Positions 1-10,193 are shown, counted from the stretch's first letter. The stretch: 38,657 nt of DNA from an uncultured Pelagibacteraceae bacterium (GCA_902555535.1 CACDTB010000008.1:1-38657), one strand, 5' to 3'. A program made the numbers and translations. Notes: generated by a model not told the origin, from the letters alone.

Positions 1-2
1 TT

Positions 3-560
3 CGAAATGTTGGAACTATAGGCGGCAATATTGCAACAGCATCTCCAATTGGAGACTCACTGCCAATTCTATTATCTTTAAATGCAGAGGTTTTAATTGA
101 AAGTTTTAACAAAAGAAAAGTGATACCTTTAAATAATTTTTTTCTTGATTACAGAAAAACTAAATTAAAAAACAACGAATTTATACATTCAATAAAAATA
201 CCATTATTTAAGAAAAATATTTTTAAGGCATTTAAGATATCAAAAAGATTTGATGATGATATTTCATCTGTTTGTGGATCTTTTAATTTTGAGATTAATA
301 ACAATAAAATTAAAGAGGTTTATATTGCATATGGAGGCATGGCTGCTGTACCAAAAAGAGCTAAAGCATGTGAAAAAATTCTTAAAAATAAGCCTCTTAC
401 TATCAATACTTTTGATCAAGCAAAAAAATATTTAGAAAAAGATTTAAGTCCTATTGGAGACATGAGAGCTAGTAAAGAATACAGACTAGAGATAGCAAAA
501 AATTTATTGATGAAATGTTTCGTAGAAATAAATTCTAATAAGTTATCAAGAGTAAATTAA
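3..560 (+). CDS. xdhA: Xanthine dehydrogenase FAD-binding/small subunit, 5'-truncated by the window edge
   Basis: The frame of ORF 120..560 is open to base 3 and reads RNVGTIGGNIATASPIGDSLPIL..., the typical FAD-binding motif of the XDH/CoxM family. It is followed directly by the molybdopterin subunit. Confidence 0.85.
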   Translation, partial: RNVGTIGGNIATASPIGDSLPILLSLNAEVLIESFNKRKVIPLNNFFLDYRKTKLKNNEFIHSIKIPLFKKNIFKAFKISKRFDDDISSVCGSFNFEINNNKIKEVYIAYGGMAAVPKRAKACEKILKNKPLTINTFDQAKKYLEKDLSPIGDMRASKEYRLEIAKNLLMKCFVEINSNKLSRVN

Positions 561-2864
561 ATGAGTAAAGAGAACTACATTGATGAAACAAGACCACATG
601 ACAGTGCCTATAAGCATGTGAGTGGATATGCAGAGTACACTGATGATATTAATGAACCAAAAAATACCATTTATGGTGCTATTGGTTTAAGCAAAAAAGC
701 TCATGCAATAATCAAAAAAATAGACCTCACTGAAGTAAAAAAAAGTGAAGGAGTGATATCGGTAGTTACTCAAAGAGATATCCCCGGTAGAAATGACGTA
801 GGTCCAGTTTTTGAAGGTGATCCAATATTTCCAGAAAAAAAAGTAGAGTTTTTTGGTCAGCCATTATTCGCTGTAGCTGCTACAACTACAGAACTTGCTA
901 GAAAGGCAGTATTAAAAGCCAAAGTTACCTATCAAGATTTAAAACCGGTTATCACAATAAAAGAAGCTTTAAATAAGAAGCAATTTTTATTTAAACCTAG
1001 AAAAGTTAAAAAAGGTAATCCTTCTAAAAAAATAAAAAATTCAAAAAATAATTTAAAAGGTAATTTTACAACTGGAAGTCAAGAGCACTTTTATTTAGAG
1101 GGCCAAGCAGCTTTTGTTGTTCCTAAAGAGGACGATAATTTTTTAGTTTATAGTTCGACACAACATCCATCTGAAACACAACAGTTAATTGCAAAAATGT
1201 TTAATCAAAAAAGCAATTCAATAAATGTTGAAGTCAGAAGAATTGGAGGTGGGTTTGGTGGAAAGGAAACAAATTTTATGACAGCGTGCATTTGTGCTTT
1301 GTTGGCAAAAAAAACAGGGCAACCAGTCAAATTAAGATTAGATAGAGATGATGATATAATATTGACTGGTAAAAGACATGAATTTTTATCTGAATATGAA
1401 GTTGGTTTTGATGATGTAGGAATTATTGAGGGATTAAAATTAAACTTATCTTCAAATTGTGGAATGTCACCTGATTTATCAGCTGCTATAAATGAAAGAG
1501 CTTTGCTTCATATAGACAATGCATATTATATTTCAGATATCGAGGTAACAAATAATTTATGTAAAACAAATATTCCAACCTCAACTGCATTTAGGGGCTT
1601 TGGTGGAAATCAAGGTATGATGGCTATAGAAAATATTATAGATAATATCGCAAGGTATTTAAAAAAAGATCCTATAGAAGTCAGAAAAAAAAATTTTTAT
1701 CAGAAAGATAAAAGAAATGTAACTCATTATGGAATGACTGTTGAAGATAATGTCATTAATGAAATATTTAAAAAATTAGAAATTAAATCTAATTATAAGA
1801 AAAGATATTTGGACATAAGAAAATTTAATGAAAAAAATAAATTTAAAAAGAAGGGTATAGCTATTACACCTTTAAAATTTGGTATTTCATTTACAACAAT
1901 TCATTTAAATCAAGCAGGAGCATTAGTTCATATTTACACAGATGGAAGTATTCATTTAAATCATGGAGGCATTGAAATGGGCCAGGGGACCCATACAAAG
2001 ATAGCTCAATTAGTGGCTAATTCTTTTGGATTACCTTATGGTTCGGTTCATATTTCATCAACAAATACAGCTAAGGTGCCAAATACTTCAGCTAGCGCTG
2101 CTTCATCAACTACAGACCTTAACGGAGCTGCTGCGTTAAATGCAGTAGCAAAAATTAAATTAAATTTAGAAAAATTTATTAAGAAAAAATATAAGATCTA
2201 TAATCAAGAGGCAGTCTATAAAGATCAATATATAATATTTGGAAATAGACAATTTGAATTTAAAAGCATAATTCAAGAGGCATATTTAAATAGAATTTCT
2301 CTTTCATCATCAGGCTTCTATTCAACACCAAAAATTAATTTTGATAAAAGAAAATTTAGAGGAAGACCTTTTTACTACTTTTGTTATGGAGCAGCTGTTT
2401 CGGAAGTAACTGTAGATACATTAACGGGTGAAAATATACTGGAAAGAGTGGATATCTTGCATGATGCTGGTAAACCAATAAATCCTGCACTAGAACTAGG
2501 TCAGATTGAGGGTGGCTTTGTTCAAGGGCAAGGTTGGCTAACAATAGAAGAATTAAAGTGGAAATCAGATGGTCAGATTACAACTTTTTCACCATCGACT
2601 TATAAAATACCTGCAGTAAGCGATATTCCAAAAAAATTTAATGTAGAAATTTTTAAAGAGGGATTAAATAAAGAAAAAGTTGTTAATAAAGCAAAAACAA
2701 CTGGTGAGCCTCCTTTGATGCTGGCCATGAGTGTTTTTTATGCAATTAAAGATGCAGTTGCTTCAATTGGAAATTATCAGTTTGCACCAGAACTTAATGC
2801 ACCGGCAACACCTGAAAGAATTTTAATGAGTATTAATAAAATTAAAAATAAAATTAAAAATTAA
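561..2864 (+). CDS. xdhB: Xanthine dehydrogenase molybdopterin-binding subunit
   Basis: 767 aa with RRIGGGFGGKE, TAFRGFGGNQG, GGIEMGQGTHTK and the C-terminal TTGEPPLML motif carrying the catalytic Glu of the family. Confidence 0.9.
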   Translation: MSKENYIDETRPHDSAYKHVSGYAEYTDDINEPKNTIYGAIGLSKKAHAIIKKIDLTEVKKSEGVISVVTQRDIPGRNDVGPVFEGDPIFPEKKVEFFGQPLFAVAATTTELARKAVLKAKVTYQDLKPVITIKEALNKKQFLFKPRKVKKGNPSKKIKNSKNNLKGNFTTGSQEHFYLEGQAAFVVPKEDDNFLVYSSTQHPSETQQLIAKMFNQKSNSINVEVRRIGGGFGGKETNFMTACICALLAKKTGQPVKLRLDRDDDIILTGKRHEFLSEYEVGFDDVGIIEGLKLNLSSNCGMSPDLSAAINERALLHIDNAYYISDIEVTNNLCKTNIPTSTAFRGFGGNQGMMAIENIIDNIARYLKKDPIEVRKKNFYQKDKRNVTHYGMTVEDNVINEIFKKLEIKSNYKKRYLDIRKFNEKNKFKKKGIAITPLKFGISFTTIHLNQAGALVHIYTDGSIHLNHGGIEMGQGTHTKIAQLVANSFGLPYGSVHISSTNTAKVPNTSASAASSTTDLNGAAALNAVAKIKLNLEKFIKKKYKIYNQEAVYKDQYIIFGNRQFEFKSIIQEAYLNRISLSSSGFYSTPKINFDKRKFRGRPFYYFCYGAAVSEVTVDTLTGENILERVDILHDAGKPINPALELGQIEGGFVQGQGWLTIEELKWKSDGQITTFSPSTYKIPAVSDIPKKFNVEIFKEGLNKEKVVNKAKTTGEPPLMLAMSVFYAIKDAVASIGNYQFAPELNAPATPERILMSINKIKNKIKN

Positions 2865-2872
2865 AAATTAAA

Positions 2873-3343
2873 ATGGAAGATAAAAAAAAATTTATGGCAA
2901 GAGCCATTGAGCTATCAATTAATAGTGCTAATACTATTGGAGGTCCCTTTGGAAGCGTTGTAGTTAAGGATGATAAGATTATTGCAGAGGGTTCTAATAA
3001 AGTTACTTCTTCAAATGATCCAACTGCACATGGAGAAATAGTAGCAATTCGAGAAGCCTGTCAAAATTTAAATACTTTCGATCTTTCTGGATGTGAGATT
3101 TACACATCTTGTGAACCTTGCCCAATGTGTCTTTCAGCAATTTATTGGTCAAGATTAGATAAAATATATTATGCAAACACTAGAGAAGATGCAAAAAATA
3201 TAGATTTCGATGACTCGTTTATTTATACAGAAATTCCAAAAAAAATTGATGATAGGAAAATTAAAATGGTACAAATGCTTAGAGATGAAGCTTTAAAAGC
3301 ATTTGAAATTTGGGATAAAAAAGTAGATAAAATTAAATATTGA
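2873..3343 (+). CDS. guaD: Nucleoside/nucleobase deaminase, guanine deaminase-like
   Basis: 156 aa; zinc motifs TAHGEIVAIREA and SCEPCPMCLSAIYW of the CDA/GuaD fold; placed between xdhB and a PuuD-like gene. Confidence 0.8.
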   Translation: MEDKKKFMARAIELSINSANTIGGPFGSVVVKDDKIIAEGSNKVTSSNDPTAHGEIVAIREACQNLNTFDLSGCEIYTSCEPCPMCLSAIYWSRLDKIYYANTREDAKNIDFDDSFIYTEIPKKIDDRKIKMVQMLRDEALKAFEIWDKKVDKIKY

Positions 3344-4251
3344 TGGAATTTTTACCTTATACAATAAAATGGTTAGAAGTTATTTTAAGATGGGGCCACG
3401 TATTATTTGCAATATTATGGGTAGGTAATAGTTTTTTATTTAATTACTTAGATAATAATTTAAATAAAAATATAACAAGTGATGATATCGATGGTGAAGG
3501 ATATCTGATGCATTCAGGGTTTTTTTACAAACTTTCGAGGTTAAAAACATCTCCACCTCAGGATTACTTAAATAGATTAGTAATCTTCAAATGGCAAAGC
3601 TACTTAACCTTTGTAACTGGAATGTTGCTATTAGTTGTAATTTACTATTATAACGCTGGTGTATTAATGGTTGATAAGCGTGTTCTGTTAATACCCCCTA
3701 GTTATGCAATTATTATCTCACTTTTATCGTTGATTATTTCTTGGTTTGTTTACGATCTTTTATGTAAATCAAAATTAATTGAGAATAATATTTTATTTAT
3801 ATCCACGGGAATAATTTTGCTGGCAGTTGTATCATTTGGACTTACAAAATTATTTGGACCGAAATTTGCAATTTTAAGTGTTGGATTAATCATTGGATCC
3901 AATATGTTTGGCAATGTTTTCACGGTAATCATCCCCAATCAAATGAACATAATTAGTAGTAGCGAAAGAGGTGAAAAATTTGATATGAGCTTATCTTTAG
4001 CAGCTAAACAAAGATCAATTCACAATAATTATTCAACTTTTTTAGTTTTGTTTATAATGCTTTCTGGGCATTCGAGCTTTTTAGTTTATCACCAATATAA
4101 TTGGTTAATATTATGTGCGATTGCTGTTATTTCTGGAGTAGCAAGACATTATTTTAATTTAAGAGGAAGAAACATTCATAGGTTGTATATTTTAATTTCT
4201 TCAATAATAGCACTTATCGTTCTTGCAGTTTTAGTTTTATTATTTAAATAA
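3343..4251 (+). CDS. PuuD-like membrane urate oxidase/hydroxylase domain protein (no cytochrome c domain)
   Basis: Multi-TM protein starting MEFLPYTIKWLEVILRWGHVLFAILWVGNSFLFNYLDN, resembling the PuuD/DUF989 membrane domain. ATG at 3343 overlaps the upstream stop. It ends in a TM helix with no CxxCH. Confidence 0.7.
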   Translation: MEFLPYTIKWLEVILRWGHVLFAILWVGNSFLFNYLDNNLNKNITSDDIDGEGYLMHSGFFYKLSRLKTSPPQDYLNRLVIFKWQSYLTFVTGMLLLVVIYYYNAGVLMVDKRVLLIPPSYAIIISLLSLIISWFVYDLLCKSKLIENNILFISTGIILLAVVSFGLTKLFGPKFAILSVGLIIGSNMFGNVFTVIIPNQMNIISSSERGEKFDMSLSLAAKQRSIHNNYSTFLVLFIMLSGHSSFLVYHQYNWLILCAIAVISGVARHYFNLRGRNIHRLYILISSIIALIVLAVLVLLFK

Positions 4252-4267
4252 ATAGATATAAAAAATT

Positions 4268-4792
4268 ATGTCTGAAAAAATGATTGTTAGCTGGGACGAG
4301 TATAACAAAACTGTTGAGAAACTAGCAATCCAAATTGATGAGAGCGGATATAAACCAACAATACTAGTTGGTATCATGCGTGGAGCAGCGCCGATGATAG
4401 ATGTTCTAAGTAGAATTTTTAAATTAAAATGTGCGTATCTTGCAGTTGAGTCTTACAGTGGTAAGGGAGTAGAGGATGAGCAGGGTGATATTGTATTTTC
4501 AAGAGAAATGAGTTCGATAGCACCTAATATGGGTGGAAAAATACTTTTATGTGATGATTTATCTGATACAGGAATCACTTTTAACAAAAGTATAGATTGG
4601 TTAAAAAAATACGAACCCATTAAGGATAAAATAGAAGACATTAAAACCGCGACATTATTTAAAAAAAAGAAATCAACATTTGAGCCAGACTTCTGTGCAA
4701 AGAGACTTCCCGATAATCCTTGGATTGTACAGCCCTTCGAAATTTATGAAGAATTAAGGATCGAAGAAATTAAAAAAAAACATCAGACATAA
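4268..4792 (+). CDS. Purine (xanthine/hypoxanthine-type) phosphoribosyltransferase
   Basis: 174 aa PRTase with ILVGIMRGAAPMIDVLSR and the PRPP-binding motif ILLCDDLSDTGITF. Confidence 0.75.
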   Translation: MSEKMIVSWDEYNKTVEKLAIQIDESGYKPTILVGIMRGAAPMIDVLSRIFKLKCAYLAVESYSGKGVEDEQGDIVFSREMSSIAPNMGGKILLCDDLSDTGITFNKSIDWLKKYEPIKDKIEDIKTATLFKKKKSTFEPDFCAKRLPDNPWIVQPFEIYEELRIEEIKKKHQT

Positions 4793-4820
4793 AAAAGGCC
4801 AGTTAAAAAACCGGCCTTTT
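4793..4820. terminator. Bidirectional intrinsic terminator between convergent genes
   Basis: AAAAGGCC-AGTTAAAAAACC-GGCCTTTT; the stem extends inward with one mismatch (GTT/AAC) and has A/T tracts on both sides. Confidence 0.85.
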
Positions 4821-4843
4821 AAATTTTTAAAATTGGAAATTGA

Positions 4844-5914
4844 TTACTTAGGTATATCTCCTTCAACACCTTTAACATAAGTCATCATACCAGCAAGCAT
4901 TCCATCATCTGCAGTTTTTCCTTCTGCTACCATTAAATTACCTTTCTGGTCATAAATTGGTCCTGTGAAAGAATGAACTTTACCAGATGCTAAATCTGCT
5001 TGAAGTTTTTTAACTTTTGATCTTAGGTCAGCTGGCATTTGTGAATCTAAATCTGATATCACCACCATACCGTCTCCAATACCATGCCAAGTATCTTTTT
5101 GGCTCCATGTACCGTTCGCAACAGCTTTAACTCTGTCTACGTAATATGGGCCCCAATTGTTTTCAACTGATGTCAATACAGCTTTAGGAGCAAACTTGTC
5201 CATATCACTTGCTTGTCCAAAAGCATATACTCCAGCTTTTTCAGCCATTTGAACAATAGCAGTACTATCTGTATGTTGAGCAATTACATCAGCACCTTGA
5301 TCGATTAAAGCTTTTGCTGCCTCTGCTTCTTTACCTGGATCGTACCAAGTGAAAGCCCATACAATTTTAGTTTTAATATTTGGGTTAACTTTTTGAGCTG
5401 CTAAAGTAAATGAATTGATACCTCTGATAACTTCAGGAATTGGAAAAGATGCAACATAACCAATAATATTTGATTTTGTCATAGTTCCAGCAATTGTTCC
5501 TAAGATAGTTCTACCTTCGTAGAATCTAGCTGCGTATGTTGAAACATTTGGATGTTCTCTTTTGTATCCAGTAGCATGTTCAAATTTTACATTTGGAAAC
5601 TCTTTTGCAACTTTGTTAGTTGGATTCATATATCCAAAACTAGTTGTAAAGATAACGTCATGACCAGAGTTAGCTAGTTGTCTAAGAACCCTCTCAGCAT
5701 CAGCACTTTCTGGAACACCTTCTACGTAAGTTGTTTTAAATCCGGCAGCTTCAACAGCTTTTCTACCTACATCATGCTGATATGTCCATCCATGGTCACC
5801 AGTTGGACCAATATAAACAAATGCTGCTTTAACATCTTTTGCAATTGCAGCTACAGTAAACGTAAATAATAAAACTAAAGAAGAGACGAAAGAACGAATA
5901 AAAAATTTATGCAT
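4844..5914 (-). CDS. BMP-family (PnrA/BmpA-like) nucleoside ABC transporter substrate-binding protein
   Basis: 356 aa with signal peptide; AAFVYIGPTGDHGWTYQHDVGRKAVE and IIGYVASFPIPEVIRGINSFTLAAQ are typical of the BMP family. Confidence 0.88.
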   Translation of the reverse strand: MHKFFIRSFVSSLVLLFTFTVAAIAKDVKAAFVYIGPTGDHGWTYQHDVGRKAVEAAGFKTTYVEGVPESADAERVLRQLANSGHDVIFTTSFGYMNPTNKVAKEFPNVKFEHATGYKREHPNVSTYAARFYEGRTILGTIAGTMTKSNIIGYVASFPIPEVIRGINSFTLAAQKVNPNIKTKIVWAFTWYDPGKEAEAAKALIDQGADVIAQHTDSTAIVQMAEKAGVYAFGQASDMDKFAPKAVLTSVENNWGPYYVDRVKAVANGTWSQKDTWHGIGDGMVVISDLDSQMPADLRSKVKKLQADLASGKVHSFTGPIYDQKGNLMVAEGKTADDGMLAGMMTYVKGVEGDIPK

Positions 5915-5992
5915 AAATTTATTTCCCCTTTTGATTTTTTAATAAGACTAAACTTAGATTAAATTATCTAAAAAAAAATAATTATTTTATAA

Positions 5993-6925
5993 TTAATTGT
6001 CTTTATGAAAAGATTTCCCCAGAGAACTAGGAGTACTTAGCCTTATTTTTCTACTATCACGAGAAATTACAACCAAAACTATTATTGTAACAATGTAGGG
6101 TAGAGCTGTTAAAAATTGTACTGGTATTCTTACTCCAATAGCCTGCATATGAAATTGAATAATTGTTAACCCACCAAAAATCATAGCACCAATTAAAATT
6201 TTAATTGGGTTCCACGTTGAGAAAACCACCAGAGCCAATGCGATCCAACCTCTTCCACCTGTCATATTTTCAATCCACTGAGGAGTATAAATCATGGATA
6301 AATATGCACCAGCAAGTCCACTCATTGCGCCTCCATAAAGTATACAAGCGTAACGAACTAACCTAACATTTATTCCCTGATTAGATGCAGACTCAGGCGA
6401 GTCTCCTACAGCTCTTACAATTAATCCAATTTTCGTTTTTTTTAAAAAATAGCTAGTAATGAAGGGAAGGGCAAAAGCAAAATAAAAAACAATTGAATGT
6501 CCAAATAATATTGGACCTAAAAGTGGTATTGTATCTTTTAAACCTTCAAACAAAACAGGAAACTCTTTTCCAGGAATACCTACAAAATTTTTTCCTATCA
6601 TCGCAGAAATACCAATTCCAAATATGGTAAGTGCTAAACCAGTAGCAACATGATTTGTGATCAATGTTTGAGTAAGGAATGCAAATATAGTTGAAATTAA
6701 AACTCCGGCTAACATTGCCCCAAAAATTGCAATAATTAAACTTCCTGTAACAGTCATTAATGCGAAACCTGAAATAGCACCAATGATCATCATTCCTTCA
6801 ACACCAAGGTTTAAAACTCCAGACCTTTCTGTAATAAGTTCACCACAAGACGCTAGGATCAAAGGAACAGCAGAGGCCATGATTGATGCAATTATCAGTC
6901 CAATAAAATTTATATCTATGATCAT
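5993..6925 (-). CDS. Nucleoside ABC transporter permease (NupQ/YufQ-like)
   Basis: 310 aa multi-TM; CGELITERSGVLNLGVEGMMIIGA and GGRGWIALALVVFSTWNP motifs. Confidence 0.88.
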   Translation of the reverse strand: MIIDINFIGLIIASIMASAVPLILASCGELITERSGVLNLGVEGMMIIGAISGFALMTVTGSLIIAIFGAMLAGVLISTIFAFLTQTLITNHVATGLALTIFGIGISAMIGKNFVGIPGKEFPVLFEGLKDTIPLLGPILFGHSIVFYFAFALPFITSYFLKKTKIGLIVRAVGDSPESASNQGINVRLVRYACILYGGAMSGLAGAYLSMIYTPQWIENMTGGRGWIALALVVFSTWNPIKILIGAMIFGGLTIIQFHMQAIGVRIPVQFLTALPYIVTIIVLVVISRDSRKIRLSTPSSLGKSFHKDN

Positions 6926-7986
6926 TTTTTTGAACCTATAAATTTAATTTTGAAAAAAAGTAAATAATCTGATGCAAGAAGAAAAAATAAAATCATTCCT
7001 TGAAAAACCTGACCAGTATATTTAGGTATTTGCATAAATATTTGAGCTGTTTCAGCACCCAGATAAGTTATTGCAACAACTAGAGATGCAAAAATTATTC
7101 CAACAGGATGTAAACGGCCCAAAAACGCTACAATTATTGCAGTAAAACCATAATCTGGAGAAATTTCTCTATGAAGCTGTCCAATAGGTCCAGTGATTTC
7201 TCCAACTCCAGCTAAACCTGCGCAAGCACCACTTATTAAAAAAACGAGTATGATCATTTTTTTACCTTTGTATCCGGCATATTTTGCTGTCTTTAAACTA
7301 AAACCTGAAACTTTCATTTGGAACCCTAAATAAGTTTTATAAAAAACAAACCAACTGATAACCACTGCAGCTAAAGCTAAAAATATTCCTGCGTGAATTC
7401 TTAGTCCTTCAAATAATAACGGAAGTTTAGCAGAGTCACTGAACTGTCTGGTTTCAGGAAAATTAAATCCCTCTGGATTGCTCCAAGGACCAACAACAAG
7501 GTAGTCCAAAATTAATTTTGAAACGTATACCAACATAAGACTTACTAATATTTCATTTGTATTAAAGTAAGTTTTTAAGATTGCCGGTATCGATGCATAC
7601 AGCATACCACCGATTGCACCAGCTAAAATTACTATTGGTAGAATGTAAAACCCTTCTTGTTCATAAAATATTAATGCAACTCCTCCAGAAACTATTGCTC
7701 CGAAAGTTAATTGCCCTTCGGCTCCAATATTCCAGTTATTACTTTTAAAACAAAAAGATAAACCGATTGCTATTAAACAAAGTGGGGTGGCTTTTAATAG
7801 TAATTCACTGAAACCATATTTATCTGCAATTGGAACTATGAAAAAAAATTTAAGAGCTTCAAATGGTTTAAAACCTAAAATAAAAAAAATCAAACCTCCC
7901 GCTACTAATGTTAGAAAAATAGCTAACACAGGTGTAAAGAAAAAAATAGCTCTTGATGGTTGGTCTCTTTTTACGATTTTAATCAA
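6922..7986 (-). CDS. Nucleoside ABC transporter permease (NupP/YufP-like)
   Basis: 354 aa multi-TM; LCLIAIGLSFCFKSNNWNIGAEGQLTFGAI and SPDYGFTAIIVAFLGRLHPVGI; 4-nt overlap with its neighbours. Confidence 0.88.
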   Translation of the reverse strand: MIKIVKRDQPSRAIFFFTPVLAIFLTLVAGGLIFFILGFKPFEALKFFFIVPIADKYGFSELLLKATPLCLIAIGLSFCFKSNNWNIGAEGQLTFGAIVSGGVALIFYEQEGFYILPIVILAGAIGGMLYASIPAILKTYFNTNEILVSLMLVYVSKLILDYLVVGPWSNPEGFNFPETRQFSDSAKLPLLFEGLRIHAGIFLALAAVVISWFVFYKTYLGFQMKVSGFSLKTAKYAGYKGKKMIILVFLISGACAGLAGVGEITGPIGQLHREISPDYGFTAIIVAFLGRLHPVGIIFASLVVAITYLGAETAQIFMQIPKYTGQVFQGMILFFLLASDYLLFFKIKFIGSKK

Positions 7987-9473
7987 TTTGCTCCTCCCAT
8001 TAGTATCCCAAGTTTTTCAGAGGTAACTTCCTCAGCATTCATAATTTTTGACAATTTTCCTTTATGAATTACTGAAATTTTATCACTTAATTTTAATAAC
8101 TCATCAGTGTCTGTAGATATTAATATAATTGATTTATTTTGTTCATTGATTTTAATCAATGTTTCGTGGATATAATTTATTGCTCCAACATCTAGACCCC
8201 AAGTTGGATTAAAACAAATTAATAAATCTGGAGAAGTTATTAATTCTCTTCCAATAATTAATTTTTGAAGATTACCTCCTGACAAAAATTGGCTTTTTAA
8301 TTCAATGTTGTCTGTATTAACATTAAAATCTGAAATTATTTTTTTGGAATGCTCTTTAATTTTGTTTTCGTTTATTAATCCATTATTAAAAAAATTTGAT
8401 GATTTAAAATTGTTTAGAGCTACATTTTCAAAAATTTTCATTTGTGGAATTGCAGCCTGCTCAAGCCTATCCTCTGGAGAAAAAGCCATCAAATATTCTC
8501 TTCTTTCTTGAGGATTTAAATCTCCTATGTAATTATTATTAAATTCTATAGAGTTTTTTTCTGAAATAATTTCACCACTTAATACTTGAAATAATTCACT
8601 TTGACCGTTTCCTGATATACCAGCAATTCCTAAACACTCCCCTCGATTAACAGAAAAATTAATATCCATTAAATTTGTTTCAAAAGGATCTTCACTTATA
8701 AAATTAAGATTCGTTATTTTAATTAATTGATCTGATGAAGTATTTGCTTTTTTTTTCTTAATTGTTTTTAAGTTCTGACCCACCATTTTGTTAGCAAGTG
8801 ACTCAATATTTTCGTTCTTTATTTCACTTACAGAAACTAACTTTCCTCTTCTCATTACAGCAACTTCATCACAAAGCTGCATAACTTCCTTTAGTTTATG
8901 TGTAATATAAATAATTAAAATTCCTTCTTCTGAAAATTTTTTCAAAGATAAGAATAATTCACTCGTTTCTTGTTCTGTTAATACAGATGTTGGTTCATCC
9001 ATAATTAAAACTTTTGGACTCCTTATTAGACATCTTATTATTTCCACTTTCTGTTTTTGACCTGCTGATAGATTTAGAACAGGAATATCAAGATCAATTG
9101 AAAAATTATATTTTTTCATAATTGTATCAATTTTTTCTCTTAAACTGTCCCTTTGTTCATCTGAGTCTATTATTAAGTTTTCAAATACGGACAAAGTTTC
9201 AAAAAGATTAAAATGCTGGAATACCATACCGATATCATTTTTTTTTGCATCTAATGGCGAATTGAGCTTTAGATTATTTTCATTTAAATAAATTTTACCT
9301 TCGTCAGGAATGATGACGCCTGATAGAATTTTAACTAGTGTAGATTTTCCAGCACCATTTTCTCCAAGAAGAGCATAAATTTTACCACTATTAAATTCGA
9401 GTGAAACATTGTCGTTTGCAACACACCCAGGATATATTTTAGTTACATTTGAAATTTTAAGGTTTGTATTCAT
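7983..9473 (-). CDS. Nucleoside ABC transporter ATP-binding protein with duplicated ATPase domains
   Basis: 496 aa; LLGENGAGKSTLVKILSG Walker A, LSAGQKQKVEI signature, second domain GISGNGQSELFQVLSG and LSGGNLQKLIIGREL. Confidence 0.9.
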   Translation of the reverse strand: MNTNLKISNVTKIYPGCVANDNVSLEFNSGKIYALLGENGAGKSTLVKILSGVIIPDEGKIYLNENNLKLNSPLDAKKNDIGMVFQHFNLFETLSVFENLIIDSDEQRDSLREKIDTIMKKYNFSIDLDIPVLNLSAGQKQKVEIIRCLIRSPKVLIMDEPTSVLTEQETSELFLSLKKFSEEGILIIYITHKLKEVMQLCDEVAVMRRGKLVSVSEIKNENIESLANKMVGQNLKTIKKKKANTSSDQLIKITNLNFISEDPFETNLMDINFSVNRGECLGIAGISGNGQSELFQVLSGEIISEKNSIEFNNNYIGDLNPQERREYLMAFSPEDRLEQAAIPQMKIFENVALNNFKSSNFFNNGLINENKIKEHSKKIISDFNVNTDNIELKSQFLSGGNLQKLIIGRELITSPDLLICFNPTWGLDVGAINYIHETLIKINEQNKSIILISTDTDELLKLSDKISVIHKGKLSKIMNAEEVTSEKLGILMGGAN

Positions 9474-9476
9474 TTC

Positions 9477-10067
9477 TTAATTTAATGGTATAGAGTTTCC
9501 ATCCTTATTTTCCTGATATTGATTTGATAAAGTTTGATATTTTTTTTTAATTTCGTCTAATTGTTTTAAAATATTTTCTTTTTTTGAAGTAGGTAATTTT
9601 TCAATAAGTAAGTTTATATTTTGACTATTCCAGTAAGAATTTTCTTTATTATATTCTCCATCATTAATTTTAAATACTTCTTTGAGTATATTTAAATCGT
9701 GTGGAATATTAAATTCATCATTTGTGGCAGTATACGGAAACAAATAATAAAAATTATCAAATCCAGAAAATGTGATTGCACTCATACACATACTGCAGGG
9801 CTCATGTGAACTTAAGAACATACAGTCTTTTTCTTTTGGTCTTGTATTTGCATCTAATTCATAAAATTTTTTAAGAGTATGCATTTCTCCATGCCACAAC
9901 GGGCTTTCTATTTCATTGTTTGTTTCTGCAACTACAAGCGATAAATTATCTTTTTTAATTATGGCTGCCCCAAATATTTTACTACCCCTGGCAACACCTT
10001 GTTCAGTTAAGGGCAAAATTTCTTTTAAAAATATATTTAGTATCTTTTCTAGGGCTTTTTCATTCAT
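9477..10067 (-). CDS. Nucleoside deaminase-family protein (CDA fold, divergent)
   Basis: 196 aa; WHGEMHTLKKF and SSHEPCSMCMSAITFSGF zinc motifs; first gene of the ABC importer operon. Confidence 0.7.
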   Translation of the reverse strand: MNEKALEKILNIFLKEILPLTEQGVARGSKIFGAAIIKKDNLSLVVAETNNEIESPLWHGEMHTLKKFYELDANTRPKEKDCMFLSSHEPCSMCMSAITFSGFDNFYYLFPYTATNDEFNIPHDLNILKEVFKINDGEYNKENSYWNSQNINLLIEKLPTSKKENILKQLDEIKKKYQTLSNQYQENKDGNSIPLN

Positions 10068-10193
10068 ATGCTTGAACCATCAAATAAAGAACACAATTGT
10101 TACTATAATTAAACTTAAAAGTAATAAGAAATAAATTATTTATACAACTTAAAAGTTAATAATTTGTGAAACAAAAAATGTTAATTTAAACTT

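Noticed and set aside
250-435. 61-aa ORF inside xdhA in another frame
   Set aside because: Overlaps a family-supported gene on the same strand; composition typical of frame-shifted AT-rich DNA.
7787-8026. 79-aa plus-strand ORF over the ABC transporter genes
   Set aside because: Antisense shadow of well-supported permease and ATPase genes.
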